Positions 53,423 through 61,602 of a DNA stretch of 64,000 nt are shown here, one piece after another. This DNA comes from Bacillus_BU sp051233475 (GTDB taxonomy: Bacteria > Bacillota > Bacilli > Bacillales > Cytobacillaceae). The notes beneath the pieces were generated by a model. The model worked only from the letters and a program-made list of their open reading frames with translations, searched no databases and was not told where the DNA came from. Numbering within the stretch: position 1 is the first letter of the stretch; each line of letters starts with the position of its first letter. Location of the stretch: NCBI RefSeq assembly GCF_051233475.1, contig NZ_JBKFGH010000006.1:1-64000 (forward strand), given 5' to 3'. Both the position numbers and the translations under genes were made by a program.

Positions 53423-53887
53423 TTAAGCAATACTATATACGTTTTTCTCTGAATAAATTATGCTCGTATCTACTTCTTTTTTAGCTGCTGGTAAGCCGAT
53501 ATCCTCGATAATCATTTGGGCTTCTTCACGGAAAATAGGAGATGTGCTGCCATCATTTACTTCAAATAATCGCTTTAAGTATTTCATTTTTTCAATTGTT
53601 TTCGTTTTTTTATAGGCTTGATTGTTCAATTCATATACTTTTTTATGTTTAGGTTCATCAAGTAGGCCAAGCTCGGTAATATTGACAATCAAATTTTGCC
53701 CATCTTCTGTTACAAATCCAATTGAATAGATCGATGAGCCGATTAAATCGATATTGGTAATAACGGCATGTTGATAAGTTTCCCCAGTACGAAGACGAAG
53801 AGTATTAACTTCAATAACACCACCGATTTTTCTTTCGTTAACAAGCAGTTTATGGATATCTTTCAGGCCATTTATTTGGTAGCTCAT
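53423..53887 (-). CDS. Unknown protein beside the encapsulin locus
   Basis: A 154-residue protein I do not recognise. It has an N-terminal beta-rich part (GGVIEVNTLRLRTGETYQHAVI in pieces) and an acidic/basic helical C-terminal part (KTKTIEKMKYLKRLFEV). AGGAGG precedes ATG 53887. TTGAAA and TAACAT, 17 bases apart on the minus strand, form a candidate promoter whose spacer contains the Fur box at 53926-53940. Its place between the shell and the targeted ferredoxin suggests a role in iron use, unproven. Confidence 0.72.
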   Translation of the reverse strand: MSYQINGLKDIHKLLVNERKIGGVIEVNTLRLRTGETYQHAVITNIDLIGSSIYSIGFVTEDGQNLIVNITELGLLDEPKHKKVYELNNQAYKKTKTIEKMKYLKRLFEVNDGSTSPIFREEAQMIIEDIGLPAAKKEVDTSIIYSEKNVYSIA

Positions 53888-53925
53888 GATGTAGCCTCCT
53901 AGATTAGGTGTTTAATTTATGTTAG

Positions 53926-53940
53926 TGAGAATAATTATCA
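53926..53940. promoter_or_regulatory. Fur box
   Basis: TGAGAATAATTATCA differs from the Bacillus 7-1-7 Fur box TGATAATNATTATCA at one base. It lies between the divergent unknown gene and the ferredoxin gene. A TATAAT at 53971 may serve the ferredoxin. Confidence 0.75.
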
Positions 53941-54041
53941 ATTTCAATATAAGTTTATTTTACAAGGAAGTATAATTTCGGTCAATGGGTTTTTTCGTGT
54001 CGATTTTGTTAATTTATTTTTTGTGGTAAGGGGGAGAATCA

Positions 54042-54398
54042 ATGAGGAAATTAACGATTGGTTCATTAAAGGATTCCAGCAGAAGAGGAGATATTGAAAT
54101 TGCTGCAGCACCGTTGGATAAACAGACCTTCAAGGTAATCAAAAGGTTATTACAACTTGAGCAAAATCATTCCCGTTATCAGATCGAAGTTAATAAAGAC
54201 CAAACCATTCTAGATGCAGCATTTGAACAAAACATCGAACTGGAATATAAATGCCGCAAGGGAACCTGTGGACAATGCAAAGTGAAAATTATCAATGGCA
54301 GGAATTTACTCACTGAAGCCAATCAAGCAGAGGAGAAGAAATTGCAGAATTTATTAAACAATGGCTTTCGACTCGCGTGTCAGGCAAAAGGAAGATAA
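54042..54398 (+). CDS. [2Fe-2S] ferredoxin with N-terminal encapsulin targeting peptide
   Basis: A 118-residue ferredoxin. The cluster ligands are CRKGTCGQC near residue 71-79 plus the Cys in RLACQAKG at the C terminus (plant/adrenodoxin type). The N terminus reads MRKLTIGSLKDSSR: the LTIGSLK core almost copies the C-terminal LTVGSLK of the cargo protein. In described IMEF systems a ferredoxin bearing a targeting peptide is proposed to reduce stored ferric iron for release; this gene fits. A Fur box upstream suits expression when iron is short. The first ~45 residues form a linker. Confidence 0.9.
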   Translation: MRKLTIGSLKDSSRRGDIEIAAAPLDKQTFKVIKRLLQLEQNHSRYQIEVNKDQTILDAAFEQNIELEYKCRKGTCGQCKVKIINGRNLLTEANQAEEKKLQNLLNNGFRLACQAKGR

Positions 54399-54400
54399 GG

Positions 54401-54448
54401 TGCCTGTCCCCCGGCGGATTAACGCGTTAATCCATCGGGGGACAGGCA
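54401..54448. terminator. Large double palindrome/terminator after the ferredoxin
   Basis: TGCCTGTCCCCCG pairs with CGGGGGACAGGCA and encloses a second palindrome GGATTAACG/CGTTAATCC. It serves both the ferredoxin and the convergent iclR gene. GTGCCTGTCCCC palindromes are commonly dispersed in Bacillus-like genomes. Confidence 0.85.
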
Positions 54449-54462
54449 TTTTCGACTTTATC

Positions 54463-55206
54463 CTATTTATACCAGCCTAACTCTTCAGAAATTTCCTCTG
54501 CTGCTTTAATGGTTAAGGACACTAGGTCTTCTGCGCTTGGATTTCTAACCAATGACTCAGGGATAAACAAGCTGATCGTGGCAACAATTTTTTCTTCCCA
54601 TGAGAAAATCGGCGCAGCAATATCAGCCATGCCTTCTTTCATCTCCCCAAAAGTGATCGAAAATCCGTGTTTTTTAATCATTCTAAGCTCTGTATCTAAA
54701 TGTTCCTTTGAGAAGTGGTGACCGTTGTTTAATAATGAGAGAATCGTCTTTTCTTTTATGGCTGATGGTAGATGGGCTAATAATAATTTATTGGCAGACC
54801 CAATATAAAGTGGATTTCGTAATAAAAACGGTTCAATGTTTTGTTCATTTTTGGTGTCAATCCAATCTACAATAACTCCCTCCGAACCCTCTAATACAGT
54901 TAGACAAGTACATTGTTTTGTTTTTTCAGCGAGCCTTTCCATGACGGGGCGGGAATATTGATACACTGGTAGACTATTTCGCAAAGCAAATCCCATTTGA
55001 ATAATGTTAAAACTTAACCGGAATTTCCTCGTCTCTCTGCTTTTCGAAACAAAGCCTGCATCTGAAAGGGAGGATAGGAGGCGGTGAACTGTCTGCACAG
55101 GAAGATTTAATTTTTTACTTATTTCAGTAGCGCTCCATTCTTCCTTATCTCTTTCAGGCTTTATTGCTTCAAGAAGGATCATCGACTTTTGAATAACACT
55201 CGACAA
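54463..55206 (-). CDS. IclR-family transcription regulator
   Basis: A 247-residue regulator: N-terminal winged helix (EWSATEISKKLNLPVQTVHRLL in part, near residue 22) and an IclR effector domain from about residue 80 with ADIAAPIFSWEEKIVATISLF near 195. It is divergent from the reductase gene, so probably controls it and the methylated-amine locus. The ligand is unknown. Confidence 0.9.
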   Translation of the reverse strand: MSSVIQKSMILLEAIKPERDKEEWSATEISKKLNLPVQTVHRLLSSLSDAGFVSKSRETRKFRLSFNIIQMGFALRNSLPVYQYSRPVMERLAEKTKQCTCLTVLEGSEGVIVDWIDTKNEQNIEPFLLRNPLYIGSANKLLLAHLPSAIKEKTILSLLNNGHHFSKEHLDTELRMIKKHGFSITFGEMKEGMADIAAPIFSWEEKIVATISLFIPESLVRNPSAEDLVSLTIKAAEEISEELGWYK

Positions 55207-55308
55207 AGTGCTTCACACTCCTTTCACCCACTTTGCTCCTCTCTTATAAAAATAAAAATTTTTCTAAGGTAAATATAGTACAAAACGGAACGAAGCGAGT
55301 TTTTCTTC

Positions 55309-55379
55309 AAAAAAAGAACAAAGATTGTCAGGGAAGCTGCCGTTCTTTTTGTTGTTTTCCTAATATCCGGGAAAACAAC
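55309..55379 (+). promoter_or_regulatory. Two tandem hairpins in the reductase leader
   Basis: AAAAAGAAC (55311) pairs with GTTCTTTTT (55342), then GTTGTTTTCC (55351) pairs with GGGAAAACAAC (55369). The first is followed by T-rich sequence and could attenuate transcription. No known riboswitch class is recognised. Confidence 0.45.
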
Positions 55380-55478
55380 ATTGAAGGGTCTTATTTTTTT
55401 TGTGACGATACGGGTATCTAACAAAACAGAAAACATAAAAACGCTCATCCTAAAATTTAATAAAAGGGGGAAGTTAAC

Positions 55479-56441
55479 ATGAATGCTAAACAAGGAAGGG
55501 TCACCGTGTTCGTTAGTGAAATCTTTAAAGAGTCGCCAAAAGTAAAAAGATTTAGGCTCGTTTCTAAAAATGGAACACCGCTGCCCAAATTTAGTGGAGG
55601 TGCCCATATCACTACCTATATTAACGATGCTGAACAGTCGATTGAACGCCACTATTCATTAATTAATAATCCGCTTCAGCCTGATTATTATGAAATAGCG
55701 ATTAATCGAAGTGAACAGTCTAAAGGGGGCTCCATTTTCTGGCATGATCGTGTCAGTGAGGGACAAACATTGGAAATTAGCTTACCAAAAAATCATTTTT
55801 CTTTAAGCTTTCAGGCGAAACATCATGTTTTTTTTGCTGCAGGAATTGGAATTACTCCATTTTTAGCTATGGCCAGGGATTTAATGGCGAAGGGTCAAAC
55901 GTTTGAATTGCATTATGCAACGTATTCTAAGGAAACATGCGCATTTTATGAATTTCTGCAAGAGAACTTTCCAACGCAGACTCATTTTTATTTTTCTAAA
56001 GAAAAGAATCGAATGAGCACAGATATCATGAAAAGTCAGCCGATTGGTACCCATGTATACTTTTGTGGTCCTGAATCGATGGTTCGTCAATTTGCTGATG
56101 ATGCAAAAACGATTGGTTACCCCGAAAAAAGTATTCATTTCGAACTGTTTACGCCGCCAGATTTTGGGCCATCCGAGTCATTCCAGGTAAAATTAAAGAA
56201 GCGTAACCAGCTGCTTACGGTTGCTGAGGATGAAAGCCTATTAGATGTGCTTTTGAAAAATGGGGTTCAAGCTCCTTATTCATGTAAAATTGGAGGGTGT
56301 GGCAGCTGTGAACTGGATATTCTTGAAGGTGAAGTCGACCATAGGGATATGTTTTTAACAGACAAAGAGAAAAAAGAGAAAAAAGTCATTTTGACCTGTG
56401 TATCGCGAGGGAGAAATAGTCCGATTGTGTTGGATTTATAA
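55479..56441 (+). CDS. PDR/VanB-family reductase (dimethylamine monooxygenase reductase-like)
   Basis: A 320-residue class IA oxygenase reductase: flavin domain (RHYSLINNP near residue 55), NAD-binding domain (HHVFFAAGIGITPFLAM near 115, VYFCGPESMV near 195) and a C-terminal plant-type [2Fe-2S] domain (CKIGGCGSCELDI plus a late Cys). It passes electrons from NAD(P)H to an oxygenase. The nearest functional relatives include DmmB of the dimethylamine monooxygenase, and the DUF3445 and DmmA-like genes downstream support that role. ATG 55479 follows AAAAGGGGG. Confidence 0.87.
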   Translation: MNAKQGRVTVFVSEIFKESPKVKRFRLVSKNGTPLPKFSGGAHITTYINDAEQSIERHYSLINNPLQPDYYEIAINRSEQSKGGSIFWHDRVSEGQTLEISLPKNHFSLSFQAKHHVFFAAGIGITPFLAMARDLMAKGQTFELHYATYSKETCAFYEFLQENFPTQTHFYFSKEKNRMSTDIMKSQPIGTHVYFCGPESMVRQFADDAKTIGYPEKSIHFELFTPPDFGPSESFQVKLKKRNQLLTVAEDESLLDVLLKNGVQAPYSCKIGGCGSCELDILEGEVDHRDMFLTDKEKKEKKVILTCVSRGRNSPIVLDL

Positions 56442-56449
56442 CAAAGAAT

Positions 56450-56471
56450 GAAGCTGGCTCATGCCAGCTTC
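56450..56471. terminator. Short hairpin after the reductase gene
   Basis: GAAGCTGGC and GCCAGCTTC around TCAT, followed by TTGTTTTT. Confidence 0.75.
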
Positions 56472-56499
56472 TTGTTTTTAATAAGAAATAAACAATTTT

Positions 56500-57231
56500 C
56501 TACAGTAAAGAAATATATCGTTTCGTCGTTGGGCCTACTACCGTTGAGTTCGTCAGCATAAAGAGGGCATCATCGACAGCAATGCGCCGATACGTTTCGG
56601 TTACACCACGTTCCGAGCTTAATAATTCCCTGCTTTTACATAACTGAAGATATAGGTCCTCTAATATTCCCTCTGTACGTTTAAACGAATCAAGCAAATA
56701 ACGTTCAGAAATAGACTTGTTCTTAAGTACAATATCCCCATTCTGGACTCTTCCGGTGGGAGAATAAGCGACTGCGCTAATAATTCTTTGTTTTGCGCTT
56801 GTTATCGTTTCTCGTAAGTAAGTAGCCGGCACTGGTGGAATATCCTCGACAATTAAGCGGGTGATGCCGCGATCATTAATGGCTTCGAGGATCTGTTCAG
56901 AGTCATTCTCAACAATTACTTCTTTATGTGGGGGCCAAACATCCAACCAATAATGATCGAGATGCCACTTATCAATATGAAAAATAAAGAATTCCGGATA
57001 AATCCAGAACTGGTCCTGACCAGCTCCTAATTGTGAACGGTAAAAATCATAAAATTTCGTGATCGCAGCCATTAGCAAACTGCTGACACCTGCACTGCCT
57101 CCGGGCTCTCGAACGATGATGCCGATCCGATCTTGTTTATTGAAACCCAGAAAAACATCTTCAATTGTAGCAGGATGTCCATTTACTTTGAATGAGAATT
57201 GTTCGGATTGAATCATCTTGGTCGTGTGCAT
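56500..57231 (-). CDS. Unknown protein in the methylated-amine locus
   Basis: A 243-residue cytosolic protein I do not recognise. It has a Gly-rich segment (VREPGGSAGVSSLLMAAITKFYDFYRSQLG in parts, near residue 39) and a Trp/Tyr/His-rich stretch (FFIFHIDKWHLDHYWLDVWPP in parts, near 80). No membrane segment. ATG 57231 with AAGGAGGA upstream is the start; the longer frame is unlikely. It is transcribed against the flanking genes. Confidence 0.72.
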   Translation of the reverse strand: MHTTKMIQSEQFSFKVNGHPATIEDVFLGFNKQDRIGIIVREPGGSAGVSSLLMAAITKFYDFYRSQLGAGQDQFWIYPEFFIFHIDKWHLDHYWLDVWPPHKEVIVENDSEQILEAINDRGITRLIVEDIPPVPATYLRETITSAKQRIISAVAYSPTGRVQNGDIVLKNKSISERYLLDSFKRTEGILEDLYLQLCKSRELLSSERGVTETYRRIAVDDALFMLTNSTVVGPTTKRYISLL

Positions 57232-57425
57232 ACACGTCCTCCTTCCAAAACTTATTTTTACTATTGTTGTTTCATCATCACACACCAAGAAAAAAAACCA
57301 TACTTTGTTTTCTTACCTATTGGGAAATAAGCAATACTTTTGTCAAGAAATCTTCCAATTCCCGTTTTTAACTCGAATGAAAATATAAATAATTTATTAA
57401 ATTGTTAGGATATATGACAGAGAAT

Positions 57426-57448
57426 CTCATTTCATCTCATGAAACGAG
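57426..57448. promoter_or_regulatory. Inverted repeat upstream of the cupin gene (possible operator)
   Basis: CTC-a-TTTCA and TGAAA-c-GAG flank a TCTCA centre in a 23-bp palindrome with one unmatched base on each side. IclR-family operators are often such palindromes; it lies between the divergent unknown and cupin genes. The rest of 57232-57579 is AT-rich. Confidence 0.45.
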
Positions 57449-57579
57449 AAAATCGAATTTAAACAAGACGAAATATATGTGATTATAAGGACATCCTAAT
57501 TTAAATATTTTGAATATTAAAACAACAACTCAAGAAGCGAAAAAAATTAGGCTAAAAAATTTACTGGGGTGAAGTGAAA

Positions 57580-57996
57580 ATGAGTGAAAAAACAGTTACA
57601 CAAACAGCGGAGTACAGTTATTTGAGTCAAAAACCGGGTGTTCAGCTAATTAAAGCTGGTACTTATGAAAAGAAAGAATTAAATGGTCTGCTGGGTATTC
57701 CGGCATTAAAAAGCCAAATCATTGATGTGCCGATTTGTTCAAAGGAAAATGCACTTTCGATGGGATATTTCTCCATGCAGCCTTCCGAGGATTTTGAGTT
57801 TACTTATACTTATTTAGAAGTAAAGGTCGTTCTAAAAGGAAAGATTGTCATTCGTGACGATCAAGGCATTAAATATGTAGCTGAAGCGGGAGATGTATTA
57901 ATCTTTACGCCAGATACAACGGTTATTTTTGATAAAGAAAGTGATGGAGAGGCTATTTACACAGGCCATCGTCTTCCTGAACCTTCATTTATGTAA
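57580..57996 (+). CDS. Cupin-domain protein (EutQ-like)
   Basis: A 138-residue single-cupin protein: two cupin motifs around FTYTYLEVKVVLKGKIVI (near residue 68) and AEAGDVLIFTPDTTVIF (near 100). It resembles the cupins of ethanolamine and other amine utilisation loci (EutQ-like), whose function is mostly unclear. ATG 57580 (GGGGTGA upstream) is used rather than GTG 57574. Confidence 0.8.
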   Translation: MSEKTVTQTAEYSYLSQKPGVQLIKAGTYEKKELNGLLGIPALKSQIIDVPICSKENALSMGYFSMQPSEDFEFTYTYLEVKVVLKGKIVIRDDQGIKYVAEAGDVLIFTPDTTVIFDKESDGEAIYTGHRLPEPSFM

Positions 57997-58097
57997 TAGT
58001 AAACCTTTCATAACAAGTTAAGCATATTCGGAACATACTTAGGGAAGAACGGGGCAATCGATCAAAAAGATCGGTTGCCTCATCCGTTACTAATTAA

Positions 58098-58262
58098 AAG
58101 GCATTGTTAAAGAACAATATTGATTGGAGCGGAAGGTGCGAGACTCCTGCGGGAGAAGGTGTCACGGGAGACCCCACAGGCGCTTGCGCCGAGGAGGCTC
58201 CCGGACTCCCCCGCGGAAAGGGAGCACCTGTAGCGGAAATCAACAGCCTAATTTAACAAAGT
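58098..58262. repeat. GC-rich dispersed palindromic element, copy C
   Basis: An inverted copy of element A, very close over the core (GATTGGAGCGGAAGGTGCGAG to GCGGAAATCAACAGCC), framed by GTTAAA and TTTAAC. It sits between the cupin and the acyl-CoA-dehydrogenase-like gene and creates a false N-terminal extension of the latter. Confidence 0.85.
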
Positions 58263-58285
58263 CTAAAAAAAGGGAGTGTAGGATA

Positions 58286-59506
58286 ATGGCAATTGAAAAT
58301 ACTGTGGTAACTGATGGAGTGATGGAAATCCCAAGCTGGTGGAAGTGTCCATCCGGATATGAAGAATTACTTGCAGCGGCACACGCGCTCGGAAAGAAAG
58401 AACTGCTGCATCGAGCAGCGATTTCTGACCAAGAGAGTCAATATCCAATCGAAAGTTTAACCGCGATCGCTAATGCAGGATTTGGTGCCGTTACAATTCC
58501 TGCCGAAGAAGGTGGCCTTGGAAAAGGGCTTACCGGTTTTGCAGTATTAGCAGAAACGTTTGCAAAGTATTGTGCATCTTCGGCCATGTGTTGGGTCATG
58601 CATACCGCAGCTGTCCAAACGCTTTATTCAGCTGGTACGAATGAGCAGCGGCAACGGTTTATTCCTGGAGTATTAAAAGGAGAAATTGGCGCCTTAGCTT
58701 TTAGTGAGCCTGCTACAGGAAGTCACTTTTGGAATGTAGTAAGTTCTGCTCCAAGACAAGGAAACGGCTATTTATTAAATGCAGATAAGTCGTTTGTTAC
58801 CAGCGGAGGTGCTGCTGACTGGTATGTCGTCTGCACAAGTTCCCCTGATGCGGTTAGCGAAGATAAGCTCATGTATTTAATTGTTGAAAAAGACCAGGAT
58901 GGAATTGAATTTTTCCCATTTTCAGCGATGGGCTTGCGTGGGAATTCCAGTGGACCGATGAAGTTTAAGGATGTATATGTTCCAGTTAATAATCGTTTGG
59001 GAACTGAAGGCGGGATGAACTATTATAACGACAATGTCGTCGATCCATTGTTTTTATTAGGTTCTGCAGCATGTTGGATTGGAATTGCACAGGGAGCTGT
59101 GGACGCAGCGGTCGGCGGCGCAAAGAAAAAAGTGCACCAAGATACTGGGAAATCTGTCGCCAGCTATCAAGTGATCAGACATGAATTAGCCAAGGCACAA
59201 ATATTGATCGATAGCGCCAGAAGTATGCTTTATCGTGCTGCAGATGAAATGGATCGTTGCCTTGAAAAGGGTCAATTATTATCAACCAGCCTTTATCCAC
59301 TTTGGGAATTGAAAACGTACGCTGCCGATATGGTGATTCAAGTAACCAATCAAGCGATGCAGGTTGCAGGGGGAAGAGGCTATTTAACCGGGCAAATTGA
59401 GAAATTCTTGCGCGATGGTCGAGCAGGAGCGTTAATGGGACCGACAAATGAAATCTTAAGAGAATGGATTGGCCGCACTTTAGTTGAAGTACCTTGGTTT
59501 GACTAA
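58286..59506 (+). CDS. Acyl-CoA-dehydrogenase-fold flavoprotein lacking the catalytic Glu
   Basis: A 406-residue protein with N-, middle and C-terminal ACAD domains (GFGAVTIPAEEGGLGKG near residue 65; ALAFSEPATGSHF near 137; GRGYLTGQIEKFLRDGRAG near 370). At the usual catalytic YEGT/Glu position it has LMGPTNEILREW, so the proton-abstracting Glu is replaced. Such members include flavin-dependent monooxygenases and nitroalkane oxidases rather than fatty acid enzymes. The start ATG 58286 has AGGGAG; the longer frame runs into repeat copy C. It may act on an amine or N-oxide, inferred from the neighbours. Confidence 0.82.
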   Translation: MAIENTVVTDGVMEIPSWWKCPSGYEELLAAAHALGKKELLHRAAISDQESQYPIESLTAIANAGFGAVTIPAEEGGLGKGLTGFAVLAETFAKYCASSAMCWVMHTAAVQTLYSAGTNEQRQRFIPGVLKGEIGALAFSEPATGSHFWNVVSSAPRQGNGYLLNADKSFVTSGGAADWYVVCTSSPDAVSEDKLMYLIVEKDQDGIEFFPFSAMGLRGNSSGPMKFKDVYVPVNNRLGTEGGMNYYNDNVVDPLFLLGSAACWIGIAQGAVDAAVGGAKKKVHQDTGKSVASYQVIRHELAKAQILIDSARSMLYRAADEMDRCLEKGQLLSTSLYPLWELKTYAADMVIQVTNQAMQVAGGRGYLTGQIEKFLRDGRAGALMGPTNEILREWIGRTLVEVPWFD

Positions 59507-59558
59507 CAATAAGGAAGACTATTCCTCTAAAAGCACCATAAAAAGGAGTGATCTAAAC

Positions 59559-60950
59559 ATGAGGCGATTATTTAAAGGGAGAACTTCGCTATATCTTTTA
59601 TTAACATTATGTTGTTTATTTATTTTTCCTTTGGCTGCATTCGCCCAAGGGCCAACCGCTAAGATCGATACAGGGGATACAACATGGATCTTGGCGGCGA
59701 CGGCGATTGTCATGTTCATGCACGTTCCGGGTCTGGCTCTTTTTTACGGAGGTTTAGTCAGTCAAAAAAACGTCGTCTCAACAATGATGCACAGCTTTGC
59801 AAGCCTACTGGTGGTTACCGTTGTATGGGTGCTGTGGGGCTATACGCTATCTTACGGGACAGATATCGGCGGGATTATCGGTGGACTTGATTACCTTGGC
59901 TTCAAGGATGTTGGCGAAGAAGCTACCTTTGGAACATTAACCATTCCACATTATATTTTTGCTATTTTCCAAACAACCTTTGCTGCCATCACTGTTGCCA
60001 TCGTTTCTGGCGGAATTGCTGGTCGAATTGCCTTCCCAGCCTGGATCATGTTTGCGGTCCTTTGGCCAACCTTAGTATACGCTCCTATGGCTCATTGGGT
60101 GTGGGGCGGAGGCTGGCTTTCTGGAATTGGCGAGTTAGATTTTGCAGGGGGAACAGTTGTCCATGTCTTATCCGGAGTAAGTGCTTTAGTGGCTGCTTTG
60201 ATGATTGGGCCAAGACATCGCAAAAGTGAAGGGGCGCCTCATAATATTGTTCTTTTCCTTATTGGTGCCGGAACGCTCTGGTTTGGCTGGCTTGCATTTA
60301 ACGGAGGAAGCGCGCTTGCTTCAGGCGGGTTAGCGTCACTTGCTTTTGCTAACACACAAGTAGCTGCAAGTGCTGGGGGGATCGGCTGGTTAATCATTGA
60401 ATGGATCATGAGAAAACGCCCAACACTTGTTGGTGCTGCTACAGGTGCCATTGCAGGTTTGGTGGCAATTACTCCAGCAGCTGGCTATGTAACGGTAGCA
60501 TCTTCTCTGATTATTGGTTTTTCTGGAGGGTTAGTTTGTTATTACGGCGTAAACTTCCTGAAGTCTCGGTTAAAATATGATGATACATTAGATGCTTTTG
60601 GCATTCATGGAATTGGCGGTATTTGGGGCTCGATTGTTACCGGCATTTTTGCCACGAAAGAGGTAAATCCTGCTGGTAATAATGGATTGCTATATGGAAA
60701 TCCGGAACAGCTGTTGCATCAATTGATGGGGATCGGTGTAACTTTAGCGTTAGCAATCGTTGGAACATTTGTGATTTTGAAATTCATCAGCCTGTTTACC
60801 CCATTACGTGTAAGCAAAGAAGACGAATTAATGGGCTTGGATCTTAGCTTCCACGAAGAACCTGCCTACAATCATGTTGTTCATGAACCGCTTCATACAC
60901 CAAACTCCAAACCAGCTCAAAGTACTGGGTTGATTTCGGATATGCGTTAA
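59559..60950 (+). CDS. Ammonium/methylammonium transporter (Amt family)
   Basis: A 463-residue Amt/Mep protein. After a signal-like N terminus ending AAFAQG come 11 helices with the family motifs ALFYGGLVSQKN near residue 65, APMAHWVWGGGWL near 181 (pore His), VHVLSGVSALVAALMIGPR near 204 and DAFGIHGIGGIWGS near 348 (second pore His). ATG 59559 follows AAAAGGAG. No glnK is adjacent, so it is likely devoted to the methylated-amine locus, moving (methyl)ammonium. Confidence 0.93.
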   Translation: MRRLFKGRTSLYLLLTLCCLFIFPLAAFAQGPTAKIDTGDTTWILAATAIVMFMHVPGLALFYGGLVSQKNVVSTMMHSFASLLVVTVVWVLWGYTLSYGTDIGGIIGGLDYLGFKDVGEEATFGTLTIPHYIFAIFQTTFAAITVAIVSGGIAGRIAFPAWIMFAVLWPTLVYAPMAHWVWGGGWLSGIGELDFAGGTVVHVLSGVSALVAALMIGPRHRKSEGAPHNIVLFLIGAGTLWFGWLAFNGGSALASGGLASLAFANTQVAASAGGIGWLIIEWIMRKRPTLVGAATGAIAGLVAITPAAGYVTVASSLIIGFSGGLVCYYGVNFLKSRLKYDDTLDAFGIHGIGGIWGSIVTGIFATKEVNPAGNNGLLYGNPEQLLHQLMGIGVTLALAIVGTFVILKFISLFTPLRVSKEDELMGLDLSFHEEPAYNHVVHEPLHTPNSKPAQSTGLISDMR

Positions 60951-60993
60951 CAGTGGTAATAAAATGTAGGTTTAACAATAAGGAGGGATTTAG

Positions 60994-61551
60994 TTGCTCG
61001 TGCACACTGATCAATCCTTGCACCTTCCCGCATCAGTGTTAACCATTGGTGCGTTGGATGGGGTGCATCGCGGCCATCAAACATTAATTGCGAAAGCAAG
61101 AACACGTGCTCAAGAATTAGGGGTTCCATTGGTTGTGTATACATTTGACCCTCCTCCGAAAGTTTTTTTCTCGAATGCGCTTGCTTTGACCTCACTGGCA
61201 GAAAAGGTTGAAAGATTAAAGCTGCTAGAAGTAGATCATATTGTTGTTGCACCCTTTAATACCGGTTATTTGAATCGAAATGCGGAGTCCTTCCTTGATG
61301 AATTGGCGAACTTAAATCCAATGGAAATTTGGGCTGGTCCAGATTTTCGATTTGGAAAAAATAAACAAGGGGATTTAGCCACTTTAAGGAATCGGTTTTC
61401 TGTCCATGTGTTGGAGCCGATTTGCTGCGGCCAGGGTACAGTTATCTCTTCGAGCAGAATTCGTTTGCTAATCAAAAAAGATCAGATTATCGAAGCTGAA
61501 CAGCTGCTAGGGTGGCAAACTCTTTATCGAGTGCTTGAAAAAGTTAAATAG
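60994..61551 (+). CDS. Stand-alone FAD synthetase (adenylyltransferase) domain
   Basis: A 185-residue protein equal to the N-terminal half of RibF: VLTIGALDGVHRGHQTLI near residue 15 (nucleotidyl-transferase HxGH motif), VVYTFDPPPKVFF near 50 and WAGPDFRFGKNKQGDL near 110, ending with the ISSSRIR(L) motif. The riboflavin kinase domain of normal RibF (~310 residues) is missing. It should form FAD from FMN, supplying the flavoproteins of this locus. TTG 60994 has AGGAGGG. Confidence 0.87.
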   Translation: MLVHTDQSLHLPASVLTIGALDGVHRGHQTLIAKARTRAQELGVPLVVYTFDPPPKVFFSNALALTSLAEKVERLKLLEVDHIVVAPFNTGYLNRNAESFLDELANLNPMEIWAGPDFRFGKNKQGDLATLRNRFSVHVLEPICCGQGTVISSSRIRLLIKKDQIIEAEQLLGWQTLYRVLEKVK

Positions 61552-61602
61552 CTAAGACCGAATGATTCATAAATAATTAACTATATAGAAAGGAGTCACA
61601 AT

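Noticed and set aside
58124..58285. 54-residue N-terminal extension of the ACAD-like protein
   Set aside because: It translates repeat copy C; the true start at 58286 has a ribosome site and matches the family N terminus.
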